From contig CANGGG010000008.1 in assembly GCA_947453415.1 (NCBI GenBank), positions 1-60,998 of the forward strand: 60,998 nt of DNA, read 5' to 3'. The notes beneath the pieces are model-generated. The model had not been told where the DNA came from. It did no database searches and saw nothing but the letters and a program-made list of their open reading frames with translations. Numbering within the stretch: position 1 is the first letter of the stretch; the number at the start of each line of letters is the position of its first letter. The position numbers and the translations under genes were made by a program. This document shows, one piece after another, positions 1 to 9,347 of the stretch. Source of the stretch: Bacteroidota bacterium (lineage in GTDB: Bacteria; Bacteroidota; Bacteroidia; UKL13-3).

Positions 1-2031
1 GTTCAAAATCCTCGTTTAATTGATAAAAACATGGTGGATGCTCAACAAGCGCGTAGGGTTTTAGATAGGTTAGTTGGTTTCGAATTAAGTCCTGTTTTAT
101 GGAAAAAAGTTCGTCCAAGTTTATCTGCCGGTAGGGTTCAATCTGTAGCAGTTAAATTAATAGTAGAACGCGAACGCGAAATCAATAATTTTAATTCCAA
201 TTCGGCATTTAAAATTACTGCTAAGTTTAACGTTGGTGGCAAACAAATGGATGCTGAATTACCAAAACGTTTTGAAACGGAAGCAGAGGCTATGGCATTT
301 TTGGAAAAATGTAAAAATGCCACTTTTAGCATCAAAAATTTAGAAGTAAAACCAGCAGAAAAAAGTCCTGCGGCTCCATTTACCACTTCTACTTTACAGC
401 AAGAAGCAAGTAGAAAATTAGGATTTGGTGTAACCATGACCATGAGCGTGGCTCAAAAATTATATGAACACGGATTCATTACTTACATGCGTACCGATTC
501 GGTAAATTTAAGTGAAACTGCCATTCAAAATGCAAAGGAGAATATTATCAATAGCTATGGCGATAAATATTCAAATCCAAGAAAATATACTACCAAAAGT
601 GATTCTGCACAAGAAGCGCATGAAGCCATTCGTCCTACTTATTTTGAAAAAAATGAAATAGATGGAACAGCCCAAGAAAAGCGTTTATACGATTTGATTT
701 GGAAACGTGCCATTGCTTCGCAAATGAGCAAAGCGCAAATTGAAAGAACCTTAGCTACTGTTGCTATTTCTTCCATGAATGAAACGTTTACAGCAACTGG
801 TGAAGTACTGAAATTTGATGGTTTTTTAAAGGTGTATTTAGAAAGCACCGATGATGAAGGTGATGATGAAAACAGTAAAATGTTACCACCTTTAAAAGTG
901 GGCGAAAATTTAAGTTTAATAAATATAGATGCTACTGAACGTTTTACTCGTCCTGCACCTAGATATACTGAAGCTAGTTTAGTGAAAAAGTTAGAAGAGT
1001 TAGGAATTGGCCGACCAAGTACTTATGCGCCAACCATTGGAACAGTTCAAAAACGTGGTTACGTAGTTAAAGAAGACAGAGAAGGAAAAGAAAGAAACTT
1101 TACCGTTTTATTCTTTGAAAATAACAATATTTCAAGAAGTGTAAAATCAGAAAAGTTTGGAAGCGAAAAATCTAAATTATTCCCTAGTGATATTGGAATG
1201 GTAGTGACTGATTTTTTAGCCAAACATTTTGAAAATATCATGGATTATGGTTTTACCGCCAGCGTAGAAGAGGAGTTTGATAAAATTGCCCGTGGGCAAT
1301 TGGTTTGGAATAACATGATTGCAAAATTCTATACTCCTTTCCATAAAGAAGTAGTAGAAACAAGCGAAAATGCAGAACGTCAAAATGCAGTAAGAGTAAT
1401 AGGTGTAGACCCCGAAAGTGGTAAGCCTGTTAGCGTGAAGGTAGGAAAATATGGTCCTTATGCACAAATAGGCGAAAACAGTGACGATGAAAATCCTGAA
1501 AAACCCCGTTATGCAAGTTTAAGAAGCGGACAATTAATAGAAACCATTACCTTGGATGAAGCCATGGATTTGTTTAAATTACCCCGTGTAATTGGCCAGT
1601 ATGAAGACAAAGACATGAAAGCTGCCATTGGCCGTTTTGGTCCATACATTGTTCATAGCAGTGTATTTACTACCATTCCAAAAACCGATGACGTATTTAC
1701 CATTACTGCGGAAAGAGCCATTGAATTAATAGAAGAAAAACGATTAAAAGATGCCAATAAATTAATTAAAGTTTTTGAAGAAGACGAAAACTTGAAATTA
1801 TTAAATGGCCGTTGGGGTCCGTATTTAGCTTATGGAAAAGACAATTATAAATTACCAAAAGGTTCAGATGCTACTATTTTAACATTTGAAGAATGTATCA
1901 AGTTAGTTAAAATCCCAAGTGCTACCAGTAAAGCTGCTGCCAATAAAAAAGTAGCAAAGAAAGTAGCTGTAAAAAAAGTAGCAGCAAAAAAAACAGCCAA
2001 AAAAGTTGCAAAGAAAGTAGCGAAGAAGTAA
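1..2031 (+). CDS. topA: DNA topoisomerase I (5'-truncated by window edge)
   Basis: Type IA topoisomerase that relaxes negatively supercoiled DNA by cutting one strand through a tyrosine-phosphate bond. The frame is open to base 1, and the first codons (VQNPRLIDKNMVDAQQARRV) are core topoisomerase sequence, so the ATG at 31 is internal and the Toprim half lies to the left. The catalytic tyrosine is in GFITYMRTDS (TAC at 484-486). The core is followed by three C-terminal repeats of the GKYGPY / GRFGPY / GRWGPY kind instead of the four-cysteine zinc ribbons of the E. coli enzyme. The last 35 residues are an Ala/Val/Lys-rich tail with repeated AKKVAKK units, a probable DNA-binding tail. A strong hairpin terminator lies about 125 bases downstream. 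Confidence 0.97.
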   Translation, partial: VQNPRLIDKNMVDAQQARRVLDRLVGFELSPVLWKKVRPSLSAGRVQSVAVKLIVEREREINNFNSNSAFKITAKFNVGGKQMDAELPKRFETEAEAMAFLEKCKNATFSIKNLEVKPAEKSPAAPFTTSTLQQEASRKLGFGVTMTMSVAQKLYEHGFITYMRTDSVNLSETAIQNAKENIINSYGDKYSNPRKYTTKSDSAQEAHEAIRPTYFEKNEIDGTAQEKRLYDLIWKRAIASQMSKAQIERTLATVAISSMNETFTATGEVLKFDGFLKVYLESTDDEGDDENSKMLPPLKVGENLSLINIDATERFTRPAPRYTEASLVKKLEELGIGRPSTYAPTIGTVQKRGYVVKEDREGKERNFTVLFFENNNISRSVKSEKFGSEKSKLFPSDIGMVVTDFLAKHFENIMDYGFTASVEEEFDKIARGQLVWNNMIAKFYTPFHKEVVETSENAERQNAVRVIGVDPESGKPVSVKVGKYGPYAQIGENSDDENPEKPRYASLRSGQLIETITLDEAMDLFKLPRVIGQYEDKDMKAAIGRFGPYIVHSSVFTTIPKTDDVFTITAERAIELIEEKRLKDANKLIKVFEEDENLKLLNGRWGPYLAYGKDNYKLPKGSDATILTFEECIKLVKIPSATSKAAANKKVAKKVAVKKVAAKKTAKKVAKKVAKK

Positions 2032-2077
2032 TATAAATTGTTGTTCTTTTTTGCGAGCAAATGCCATTGCGAAAGAG

Positions 2078-2144
2078 CGTCATTGCGAACAAAGTGAAGT
2101 AATCTTATAACTATAGAGAGATTGCTTCGTCCCTCGCAATGACG
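2078..2144 (+). repeat. 67-bp palindromic intergenic repeat, copy 1
   Basis: The ends CGTCATTGCG and CGCAATGACG are exact inverted repeats, and the interior continues as an imperfect palindrome (AGTGAAGTAATCT against AGATTGCTTCGT). A second copy of the same length lies at 29665-29731 in the opposite orientation and matches at all but a few interior bases. This is a REP/BIME-like or MITE-like hairpin family. No transposase is nearby. Confidence 0.85.
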
Positions 2145-2156
2145 ATAAATATTAAC

Positions 2157-2192
2157 AAAAAAGCCATTCGAATTTCGAATGGCTTTTTTGTT
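2157..2192 (+). terminator. Intrinsic terminator after topA
   Basis: A 12-bp perfect stem (AAGCCATTCGAA with TTCGAATGGCTT) around a one-base centre is flanked by A and T runs, so it could work on either strand. It serves topA on the plus strand. Confidence 0.8.
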
Positions 2193-2544
2193 TCAACTTA
2201 ATTTTAACTATCCGTAAAGTTAGCGAATTGCGCTACGGATTTTAAATGAAAGGTAGTTTCCGATAGCTCGGAATCTCTACTCATTTTAAACACGTAGTTG
2301 CCTTGCAATGGCTTGGCTTCAGATTAAGCATAGTAGTGCGGAAACATCCGCGAAATCTGCGAAATCTGCGGGTAAATTTAGTTACAATTAAAAGAGGACT
2401 GTGTCAGTTTATCAACTGATGCTTGAAGATTAATGGTATTTTTTTGCCTATTGCCTCCTTCGTCCGATAGCTATCGGACTCCGCTCAGGATGACAAATTG
2501 TATATTCCCACTTCTCATTTTCCATTTCTCAACTCCCATTCCCA
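2193..2544. other. Non-coding gap with several short palindromes
   Basis: I see no gene. It holds small inverted repeats: ATCCGTA/TACGGAT, TTCCGA/TCGGAA, and the perfect 16-mer TCCGATAGCTATCGGA at 2463-2478 followed by CTCCGCTCAGGATGAC. It also has a short direct repeat (GCGAAATCT). Text of this style looks like decayed intergenic repeat elements. Confidence 0.6.
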
Positions 2545-3807
2545 CTAAGCCATTACCGTTATTATTTCTTTTAAATTAGTACTAAACCTAGGCGAAAGAC
2601 GCTCTTGTTTCATTTTCCATGTTCTCCCCAAATCGTGCCGAGCAAGCTTTACTTTTTGGTTTCCCATATTTCGGTTTAGTTTGTCCATGGCACTCATTAA
2701 TAGTGCATGTTTTGGATTGCTATTTGCAAAAAGAGAAAACTGTTTTTTGCTTTCGGGAGTAATATCCATTACCACCACACCCGCTTTTTTATAGTAATAA
2801 TTATCCTTATAAATTTTAGCCAAACCCGCCAAAGCAAACTCTGCAATTTCAATACTCGAATTGGTAGGAAAAGGTGTTTTTACAATAATATTTTGGCTGT
2901 ATTGTGGCAAGTCTTTTCGATGTCCGTTGGTGTGCAAAAAAATCATAATGGCATTGCAACAGCTTTTTTGTTTGCGCAATTTTTCACCACAAATGCTGGC
3001 AAAAGTAGAAACACGTTCTTGCAAAATACTTAACTCTTTATAGTTATGATCAAATGAACGAGTAGTGGCAATATTTTGTTTAGGTGCCCCCGTTACAAGC
3101 ATACTTAACGTGGGTTTGCCCTCCAGTTCGTGCTTTAAGCGAAGCTCTACAATGCTCATTTTCTTTTTTACCCAATCATCGTTTAATTGTGTAAAATCAA
3201 AAGCAGTTTTAACGCCTATATTTCTTAATCGTTGCGATAGCCTTCGGCCAATTCCCCACACATCTTCAATGGCTAGCCATTTGAGTGCTTTGATGCGTTT
3301 TTCATCGGTGTCAATAATGTGTATTCCGTTGGTGCGTTCAGGAAATTTCTTGGCAATTCTATTGGCAGCTTTTGCCAAAGTTTTGGTAGGAGCAAATCCC
3401 AAACTAATAGGTATTCCGGTACTTTTTGAAACCACCCGTTTTATTTTCAAAGCTTCTTCATCTAACTTTATATAATCGCATTTATCAAACTGCAGAAAAG
3501 CTTCATCAATGCTGTAAACCTCTATTTCGGGCGCAAATTGCGAAAGCAAATTCATGACCCTTGCGCTCATATCGCCATACAAAGCATAGTTTGATGAAAA
3601 TACTTGAATGTTATTTTTGGTAAATATTTCTTGGTATTGGTAAGCCACTGCGCCCATGGGAATTCCAAAGGCTTTAGCTTCGTTACTACGCGCAATTACA
3701 CAGCCATCGTTGTTCGATAAAACTACAATGGGTTTTCCGTTCAAATCAGGTCTAAAAACCCTTTCGCACGAAGCGTAAAAATTATTACAATCAACTAGCG
3801 CAAACAT
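2545..3807 (-). CDS. umuC: Y-family translesion DNA polymerase, UmuC subunit
   Basis: Error-prone polymerase of the Pol V type. With processed UmuD it copies past DNA lesions. The N-terminus MFALVDCNNFYASCERVF carries the metal-binding Asp and the steric-gate region, and YSIDEAFLQF holds the second catalytic acidic pair. The middle has the helix-hairpin-helix-like stretch WGIGRRLSQRLRNIG, then the little-finger domain with ATTRSFDHNY. At 420 residues it matches full-length UmuC and is unbroken. It starts 3 bases after the umuD stop, so the two form one transcript. It is on the chromosome between core genes with no sign of a plasmid or phage. Confidence 0.96.
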   Translation of the reverse strand: MFALVDCNNFYASCERVFRPDLNGKPIVVLSNNDGCVIARSNEAKAFGIPMGAVAYQYQEIFTKNNIQVFSSNYALYGDMSARVMNLLSQFAPEIEVYSIDEAFLQFDKCDYIKLDEEALKIKRVVSKSTGIPISLGFAPTKTLAKAANRIAKKFPERTNGIHIIDTDEKRIKALKWLAIEDVWGIGRRLSQRLRNIGVKTAFDFTQLNDDWVKKKMSIVELRLKHELEGKPTLSMLVTGAPKQNIATTRSFDHNYKELSILQERVSTFASICGEKLRKQKSCCNAIMIFLHTNGHRKDLPQYSQNIIVKTPFPTNSSIEIAEFALAGLAKIYKDNYYYKKAGVVVMDITPESKKQFSLFANSNPKHALLMSAMDKLNRNMGNQKVKLARHDLGRTWKMKQERLSPRFSTNLKEIITVMA

Positions 3808-3810
3808 GAT

Positions 3811-4260
3811 TTAGAATGATTTTATTACATGAACCACCATTCCCCAAACTATAAAATCATTATCGGCAGTTACTTTAATAGGTTTATACAAATCGTTTTC
3901 AGGAATTAGCCAAATACAATCTTTGTCGAGTTTAATGCGTTTTACGGTAAATTCTCCATCAATATAACACACGGCTATTTTACCATCTTTGGGCTCCAAA
4001 CTTTTATCTATAATTAACAAATCGCCATTGTCAATACCTGCATTTTTCATGGAATTTCCTTTTACTCTTCCATAAAAAGTAGCCGAAGGATTTTTGATAA
4101 ATTCTTTGTTTAAATCAATGGTGGCATCTATAAAATCATCGGCAGGCGAAGGAAAACCAGCACTGATACCTTTTTCTACATAAGGCAGCGATAGTTCCAT
4201 TTCGGTTAACGATGAAAAAAAATCGATGGTTTTACTCGTAAAGATTGGAGGTGTTTTCAC
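3811..4260 (-). CDS. umuD: UmuD, LexA/S24-family self-cleaving subunit of Pol V
   Basis: SOS mutagenesis subunit that cleaves itself and joins UmuC. The cleavage site is the Ala-Gly in GISAGFPSPADD. The serine is in KGNSM and the catalytic lysine in FTVKRIK, 37 residues apart as in E. coli UmuD. The frame stays open to a TTG at 4281, but that TTG is part of a TATCTTTG promoter element at 4279-4286 and is an unlikely start. I chose the GTG at 4260 (VKTPPIF...). An ATG at 4200 (MELSLPYVEKG) is also possible. Expected regulation is by DNA damage, but I cannot identify an SOS box here. Confidence 0.9.
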   Translation of the reverse strand: MKTPPIFTSKTIDFFSSLTEMELSLPYVEKGISAGFPSPADDFIDATIDLNKEFIKNPSATFYGRVKGNSMKNAGIDNGDLLIIDKSLEPKDGKIAVCYIDGEFTVKRIKLDKDCIWLIPENDLYKPIKVTADNDFIVWGMVVHVIKSF

Positions 4261-4278
4261 AAAGAGAAATTTATTCCT

Positions 4279-4286
4279 CAAAGATA
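4279..4286 (-). promoter_or_regulatory. Promoter -7 element of umuDC
   Basis: TATCTTTG on the minus strand is an exact match to the Bacteroidota -7 consensus TAnnTTTG, 18 bases before the chosen GTG start. No clear -33 TTTG is visible, which would fit a regulated promoter. Confidence 0.5.
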
Positions 4287-4378
4287 AAATTATAAATTCA
4301 GATTGATAAAAATTTCAGTGTAAAAAAATGTAAAATGAACAGCAATAGGGGAGAAGATTTTTTTATGTTTTTTTGAGT

Positions 4379-4972
4379 TTAATTAAACTCATCCCAACTT
4401 TCCCAACTCCGAATAGAAATCCCCACAAAAAAAGTTTGTGGTAAATAATCGTAAGCTACATTTAATAATAACCGCCTGTATATTGGAATAAAAGTACCAA
4501 TGGTAAAAGTGGGTAAAATTTTTGTTTCAGCATCATCTACAAACCAAAATTTGCTAATGGTATCTGCGGCATAATATTCTTTGTAAACCTTTTTTCTAGT
4601 AATACCCAATCCTATATAAAGCGGTATTTTATGCGTAATAGCAATGGTAAAGGAAGGAATAATGGCAAAGGAATAAGCAGTACTGGTTTTTCCTGTAAGT
4701 AAGTTTTTTGCTTTTGCATTTTTAAAAAGTTCTAGCTCTCCTGTTTCTCCCTCTTGAGTAGGAGCCAACAAATCTTTAATGCCAAATCGGTAACTTAAAG
4801 CCATACCAAAACTTCTATAAAATACATGATTTCCGCCAAACATGAATTGGTCGTTTGGTAATACACCCATGCCAAAAGCATTATAATTAATGGTGTGTTT
4901 TAGTTTTATTTTTTGCGCTTGCAGCGAAATAAAACAACAAAAGATGGTGGCGAAGGCAATTATTTTTTTCAC
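4379..4972 (-). CDS. Secreted hypothetical protein, probable small outer-membrane beta-barrel
   Basis: I do not recognise a named family. From the GTG at 4972 the protein starts VKKIIAFATIFCCFISLQAQ, a clean signal peptide ending in an AQ cleavage site typical of Bacteroidota. The remaining 180 residues have alternating polar and hydrophobic stretches, many aromatics and a C-terminal pattern like a porin-type barrel. A longer frame from a GTG at 5008 is possible but would place its start 17 bases from the divergent trmD start and add a hydrophobic stretch before the signal peptide. It is divergent from trmD and downstream of nothing obvious. Confidence 0.6.
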   Translation of the reverse strand: MKKIIAFATIFCCFISLQAQKIKLKHTINYNAFGMGVLPNDQFMFGGNHVFYRSFGMALSYRFGIKDLLAPTQEGETGELELFKNAKAKNLLTGKTSTAYSFAIIPSFTIAITHKIPLYIGLGITRKKVYKEYYAADTISKFWFVDDAETKILPTFTIGTFIPIYRRLLLNVAYDYLPQTFFVGISIRSWESWDEFN

Positions 4973-5010
4973 AAATGCGATAATAAAGTTTTTTAGGAAA
5001 AAATACACAC

Positions 5011-5018
5011 TAAATTTG
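5011..5018 (+). promoter_or_regulatory. Promoter -7 element of trmD
   Basis: TAAATTTG matches TAnnTTTG exactly and ends only 7 bases before the trmD ATG at 5026. The transcript would start at or within a few bases of the start codon, so trmD is probably translated from a leaderless or nearly leaderless mRNA. Confidence 0.65.
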
Positions 5019-5025
5019 CGGCCAC

Positions 5026-5700
5026 ATGCGAGTAGATATTATTACCTTACATCCAGCCTTAATTGAAGAAGTTTTTAAACATTCCATGATGAAGCGTGCC
5101 ATTCAAAAAGAATTGGTGGAAGTGCATTTACATAACCTTCGGGAATTTGGTTTTGGCAAACACAAACAAGCCGATGATTATGCTTTTGGTGGCGGGGCGG
5201 GCATGGTAATGATGATTGAACCCATTGATAAATGCATTGAAAAGCTAAAAGCAGAACGCATATACGATGAAATAATTTACATGAGTCCTGATGGAGAAGA
5301 ATTTTGCCAGCCAATGGCCAATCAATTATCAAGCTTAAAAAATATCATTATTCTTTGCGGGCATTACAAAGGAATTGATGAAAGAATTAGGCAATATTTA
5401 ATTACCAAAGAAATTTCGATAGGAAATTATGTTTTAACTGGAGGTGAGTTAGCAGCGGCAGTTGTGGTAGATGCCATTGTGAGATTAATTCCAGGAGTTT
5501 TAAACGATTCACAATCGGCATTAAGCGACTCATTTCAGGACGATTTGATCAGTCCGCCAGTTTATACAAAACCATTTGAATACAAAGGTTGGGCTGTTCC
5601 CGAGATACTTTTAAGTGGCCATCAAGCCAAAATTGAAGACTGGAAAATGGAACAATCATTAGAACGTACCAAACAACGAAGACCTAATTTACTTAAATAG
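5026..5700 (+). CDS. trmD: tRNA (guanine-37-N1)-methyltransferase
   Basis: Methylates N1 of G37 next to the anticodon, using S-adenosylmethionine, and so prevents +1 frameshifts. The SPOUT trefoil-knot motifs are present: [12 protein letters not shown] and [14 protein letters not shown], with the Asp of the family in the C-terminal part ([12 protein letters not shown]). The length of 224 residues fits the family, as does the start [15 protein letters not shown]. It is followed by rplS, a pairing conserved in many bacteria, although here rplS has its own promoter. Confidence 0.97.
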   Translation: MRVDIITLHPALIEEVFKHSMMKRAIQKELVEVHLHNLREFGFGKHKQADDYAFGGGAGMVMMIEPIDKCIEKLKAERIYDEIIYMSPDGEEFCQPMANQLSSLKNIIILCGHYKGIDERIRQYLITKEISIGNYVLTGGELAAAVVVDAIVRLIPGVLNDSQSALSDSFQDDLISPPVYTKPFEYKGWAVPEILLSGHQAKIEDWKMEQSLERTKQRRPNLLK

Positions 5701-5749
5701 TGCAAGTTGAGTAATTATAAAAAATAAATATAAAACTTTTAGAAATATA

Positions 5750-5780
5750 TTTGGATTTTTAGAAAATAGCCTTACTTTCG
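5750..5780 (+). promoter_or_regulatory. Promoter of rplS
   Basis: A -33 TTTG at 5750-5753 is followed 19 bases later by TACTTTCG at 5773-5780, one mismatch from TAnnTTTG. This is one of the few promoters in the window where both elements are visible. Confidence 0.6.
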
Positions 5781-5807
5781 CAGTCCAATTTTTTGACCAG
5801 AATAGTT

Positions 5808-6164
5808 ATGAATTTTACAGAAGCAATAAAATTAGTTGAATCAGAATTTACTACAGGAAAAACTTTTCCTAAGTTTAAAGCTGGTGATACTATCAACGTA
5901 TATTACAAAATTAGAGAAGGCGTTAAAGAACGCATTCAGCAATATCAAGGCGTTTGTTTACAACGCAGAAACAGCAGCATTGCAGAAACATTTACAGTTC
6001 GTAAAATGTCAAACGGTGTTGGTGTTGAACGTATTTTTCCTTTATATAGCTTAAATATTGACAAAATAGAGGTGGTCAGCCGCGGAAAAGTTCGCAGGGC
6101 TCGTTTGTTCTACTTACGCGCTTTAACTGGTAAAGCTGCCAAAATTAAAGAAAAAAGAGGTTAG
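5808..6164 (+). CDS. rplS: 50S ribosomal protein L19
   Basis: Large-subunit protein at the interface with the small subunit. Conserved L19 sequence is visible: [45 protein letters not shown] and the basic end [20 protein letters not shown]. The ATG at 5808 ([11 protein letters not shown]) gives 118 residues, close to the usual length; a TTG at 5793 would add five residues and is not needed. A hairpin terminator follows. Confidence 0.97.
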   Translation: MNFTEAIKLVESEFTTGKTFPKFKAGDTINVYYKIREGVKERIQQYQGVCLQRRNSSIAETFTVRKMSNGVGVERIFPLYSLNIDKIEVVSRGKVRRARLFYLRALTGKAAKIKEKRG

Positions 6165-6184
6165 TTTTTTCATAGTTAAATTGG

Positions 6185-6220
6185 AAAGCCCTGATTCAGT
6201 AATGGATTGGGGTTTTTTTT
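6185..6220 (+). terminator. Intrinsic terminator after rplS
   Basis: AAGCCCTGATTC pairs with GGATTGGGGTTT through several G-U pairs and is followed by eight T's. The wobble pairs work only in the plus-strand RNA, which fits its placement after rplS. Confidence 0.65.
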
Positions 6221-6494
6221 TGAAAAATTAAATAAAATAACAAATAATTGTTTCGTTGTTATTTATTGTTGGTTAGTTAATGGCAAGTAATTTTTGATAG
6301 CCAAGGAGATGCTTACAGCATGACATTTGTTTTGGTTTCAAGAAAGGTCATTCCCTAGTAATCTCCTTAAAATATTATTATCATTCCATTAACCAAAAAA
6401 CTTTTAAAGCAATGAAGTTGCTTGTGGCTTGCAAAAAACTCCATATAAAATAAGAAGTTAAATTTTAAAACAAAAAATTAAATTGCATAAGTTT
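6221..6494. other. Non-coding gap with an inverted repeat
   Basis: No gene is seen. AAGGAGAT near 6302 and ATCTCCTT near 6360 form an 8-bp inverted repeat enclosing about 50 bases that include CATGACATT and GGTCATTCC. It is a probable decayed hairpin element upstream of valS. Confidence 0.4.
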
Positions 6495-9185
6495 ATGACA
6501 AAAGAAATTTCAAAAACGTATTCACCACAATCAATTGAAGATAAGTGGTATAGTTACTGGTTAAGTAACAAATATTTTCATGCTACTCCCGATGAGCGTG
6601 AACCATATTCCATTGTAATTCCACCACCAAATGTTACGGGCGTATTACACATGGGCCACATGTTGAATAATACCATTCAAGATGTATTGACGCGTAGAGC
6701 GCGTATGCAAGGTAAAAATGCATGTTGGGTTCCAGGAACCGATCATGCAAGCATTGCTACAGAAGCTAAAGTTGTTCAAATGTTGCGCGAGCGTGGCATC
6801 AAAAAATCGGATTTAAGTAGAGAAGATTTTTTAAAATATGCTTGGGAATGGAAAGAAAAATATGGCGGAATTATTTTAGAACAACTCAAAAAATTAGGTG
6901 CCAGCTGTGATTGGGATAGAACCCGATTTACCATGGAACCTAGTTTAAGTGAAGCTGTTATTGATGTCTTTATTGACCTTTACAACAAAGGATTGATTTA
7001 CCGCGAGCTTAGAATGGTAAACTGGGATCCGTTAGGTAAAACAGCTTTGAGCGATGAAGAAGTTATTTTTAAAGACGTAAATTCTAAACTGTATTACATA
7101 AAATACCATTTAACTGAAAATTCGAAAAATGAAATTCGAAATTCGAATCATTCAACATCCAACATTCAACATTCAACATTTGTTGTTATTGCAACTACTC
7201 GTCCTGAAACCATTTTGGCTGATGCAGCAATTTGTGTAAATCCTAACGATGAACGTTTTAAGCATTTAATAGGTAAAAAAGCGTTGGTTCCTTTTATTAA
7301 TCGTGAAATTGAAATCATAGCTGATGAATATGTGGCCATGGATTTTGGTACAGGTTGCTTAAAAGTTACGCCTGCTCACGATAAAAACGATTATGATTTA
7401 GGGAAAAAACATGGTTTAGAAGTAATTGATATTTTAACAGAAGAAGGTTTTTTAAACGAAAATGCGCAAGACGAACGCTATATTGGTAAAGACCGTTTTG
7501 CGGTTCGTAAGCAAATTGCCATTGATTTAGAAGAAGCCGGATTTATAGTTAAAATTGAAGAATATAAAAACCAAGTTGGAACAAGTGAAAGAACGGGAGC
7601 AGTTATTGAACCTCGTTTAACGCTTCAATGGTGGGTGGATATGAAAAAGTTTTTGGCTAAAAATCCAGAGGTGTTAGATGCGGTTATGAACGATGAAATT
7701 AAGTTTCATCCTGCCAATATGAAAAATACTTACAAGCATTGGATCGACAATATCAAGGATTGGTGTATCAGTCGCCAACTTTGGTGGGGGCAGCAGATTC
7801 CCGCTTGGTATGGGCCAAATGGCGAGTTTGTTGTAGCAAAAACAGCCGAAGAAGCAGTTGAAAAATTTCGAATTTTGAATTTCGAATTTCGAATTTCCGA
7901 ATTGAAACAAGACGAAGACGTACTCGACACTTGGTTCAGCTCATGGCTTTGGCCAATCAGTGTTTTTGATGGTTTTAAGGAAGAAGGCAAAGAAGATATT
8001 AAATATTTTTACCCGACCAACGATTTAGTTACAGCACCAGAAATTATGTTTTTTTGGGTGGCTAGAATGATTATGGCTGGATACGAATGGATGGGGCAAA
8101 AACCATTTAGCAATGTTTACTACACCGGTATTGTTCGCGATAAACAACGCAGAAAAATGAGTAAATCATTGGGAAATTCACCTGATCCATTGGATTTGAT
8201 TGCGCATTATGGTGCTGATGGTGTTCGCATGGGAATGCTTATTTGTAGCCCTGCGGGCAATGATATTTTATTTGACGAAAGTCAGGTAGAACAAGGACGT
8301 AATTTTGCCAATAAAATATGGAATGCTTTCCGTTTGGTAAAAGGATTAACCATTAAACCTGATGCTGATTTTGCTGCCGATTTATTGGCAAGTAATAAAA
8401 TTTCGGAACAATGGTTTAATGCTAGATTCAATATTGCTTTAGCAGAAATAGAAGAAAAATGTAAAGATTATAAATTAAGCGAAGCCTTAATGATGATTTA
8501 CAAATTGATTTGGGATGATTACTGCGCTTGGTATTTAGAAATGATAAAACCAGTTTATGGCGAAGCATTGAACCAAAGTACATATGACCAAACTGTTGTT
8601 TTCTTTGAAAAATTAATGTTGGTTTTACATCCTTTTATGCCATTTATTACAGAAGAAATTTGGCAAGAATTAACGGAAAGAAAAGTAGGAGAAAGTATTT
8701 GTATTGCCGCATATCCAAACGTAGAGACGTATAATTATACTTCTTTACAAAATGCCTTTGAAACTATTGCTAAAATTCGTGATTTACGTAACAGCAAAGG
8801 CATTAGTCCGAAGGAAGCATTTGAAATTGTTATCAAAACTACGCAAGCTGAATTATACGAACCTTACCAGTTTTTAATTAAAAAATTGGCCAATGTTTCG
8901 AGTATTTTATTCAATGAAGATGCGCATAATTATGCGTCTATATCAGTTTCTACAGATCAAGTTTTTGTAAAGTTAAACATTGAAATTGATGCAGTAGCAG
9001 AAACCGAGAAAATTAACAAAGAAATTGAATATTTAATTGGTTTTATGGCTAGCGTAGATGTGAAGTTAAGTAATGAAAAGTTTGTGGCCAATGCCAAACC
9101 AGAATTGGTTGAAAAAGAACGTCAAAAGAAAGATGATGCCTTGGCTAAAATAGAAGTATTGAAACAAAGTTTAGCAAGTTTGTAA
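6495..9185 (+). CDS. valS: Valyl-tRNA synthetase
   Basis: Charges tRNA-Val and edits mischarged threonine. Class I signatures are present: HMGHM (HIGH) near the N-terminus and KMSKS in RRKMSKSLGNSPDP. The editing domain has ATTRPETILAD, and the C-terminus is the expected coiled coil. The start is the ATG at 6495 (MTKEISKTYSPQSIEDKWY); the frame runs back to a TTG at 6483. Two segments look foreign: residues about 208-229, just before the editing motif (NEIRNSN then STSNIQHSTF), and residues about 457-470 (FRILNFEFRIS). Their DNA is made of short repeats normally seen between genes. The frame is intact and all catalytic motifs are kept, so the enzyme should work. Confidence 0.96.
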   Translation: MTKEISKTYSPQSIEDKWYSYWLSNKYFHATPDEREPYSIVIPPPNVTGVLHMGHMLNNTIQDVLTRRARMQGKNACWVPGTDHASIATEAKVVQMLRERGIKKSDLSREDFLKYAWEWKEKYGGIILEQLKKLGASCDWDRTRFTMEPSLSEAVIDVFIDLYNKGLIYRELRMVNWDPLGKTALSDEEVIFKDVNSKLYYIKYHLTENSKNEIRNSNHSTSNIQHSTFVVIATTRPETILADAAICVNPNDERFKHLIGKKALVPFINREIEIIADEYVAMDFGTGCLKVTPAHDKNDYDLGKKHGLEVIDILTEEGFLNENAQDERYIGKDRFAVRKQIAIDLEEAGFIVKIEEYKNQVGTSERTGAVIEPRLTLQWWVDMKKFLAKNPEVLDAVMNDEIKFHPANMKNTYKHWIDNIKDWCISRQLWWGQQIPAWYGPNGEFVVAKTAEEAVEKFRILNFEFRISELKQDEDVLDTWFSSWLWPISVFDGFKEEGKEDIKYFYPTNDLVTAPEIMFFWVARMIMAGYEWMGQKPFSNVYYTGIVRDKQRRKMSKSLGNSPDPLDLIAHYGADGVRMGMLICSPAGNDILFDESQVEQGRNFANKIWNAFRLVKGLTIKPDADFAADLLASNKISEQWFNARFNIALAEIEEKCKDYKLSEALMMIYKLIWDDYCAWYLEMIKPVYGEALNQSTYDQTVVFFEKLMLVLHPFMPFITEEIWQELTERKVGESICIAAYPNVETYNYTSLQNAFETIAKIRDLRNSKGISPKEAFEIVIKTTQAELYEPYQFLIKKLANVSSILFNEDAHNYASISVSTDQVFVKLNIEIDAVAETEKINKEIEYLIGFMASVDVKLSNEKFVANAKPELVEKERQKKDDALAKIEVLKQSLASL
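7117..7183 (+). repeat. In-frame repeat-derived insertion in valS, segment 1
   Basis: The DNA is a run of ATTCGAAA-type palindromic units (7120-7147) followed by units of the CATTCAACATT kind (7149-7181), giving the peptide IRNSNHSTSNIQHSTF. Synthetases of this family normally go straight from the strand before it into the VxIATTRPE motif, so about 20 residues are extra. Confidence 0.65.
7863..7905 (+). repeat. In-frame repeat-derived segment in valS, segment 2
   Basis: The DNA repeats TTTCGAATT about four times and codes for FRILNFEFRIS between the editing domain and the DEDVLDTWFSS motif. Here the repeat appears to replace a variable loop of about the same length. The unit resembles the one in segment 1. 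Confidence 0.6.
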
Positions 9186-9190
9186 TTAGC

Positions 9191-9232
9191 AAGTCCCTGA
9201 CAGGTTTTTAAAGCCTATCAGGGCTTTTTTAT
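9191..9232 (+). terminator. Intrinsic terminator after valS
   Basis: CCCTGA and AGG pair with CCT and TCAGGG around an A/T-rich loop and are followed by six T's. Confidence 0.75.
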
Positions 9233-9347
9233 TCAGTTGCTAATTATTTCATATCTTAAATTACTCTTAATTATTTTCCATATGCAACCTAATTGATTTT
9301 AAATAATCAACTTTTTAACTACCCCAATTATTCAATTTTTTATTTTT

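Noticed and set aside
4261-4281. TTG start for umuD at 4281
   Set aside because: The TTG is the TTG of the TATCTTTG promoter element, so it should not be transcribed.
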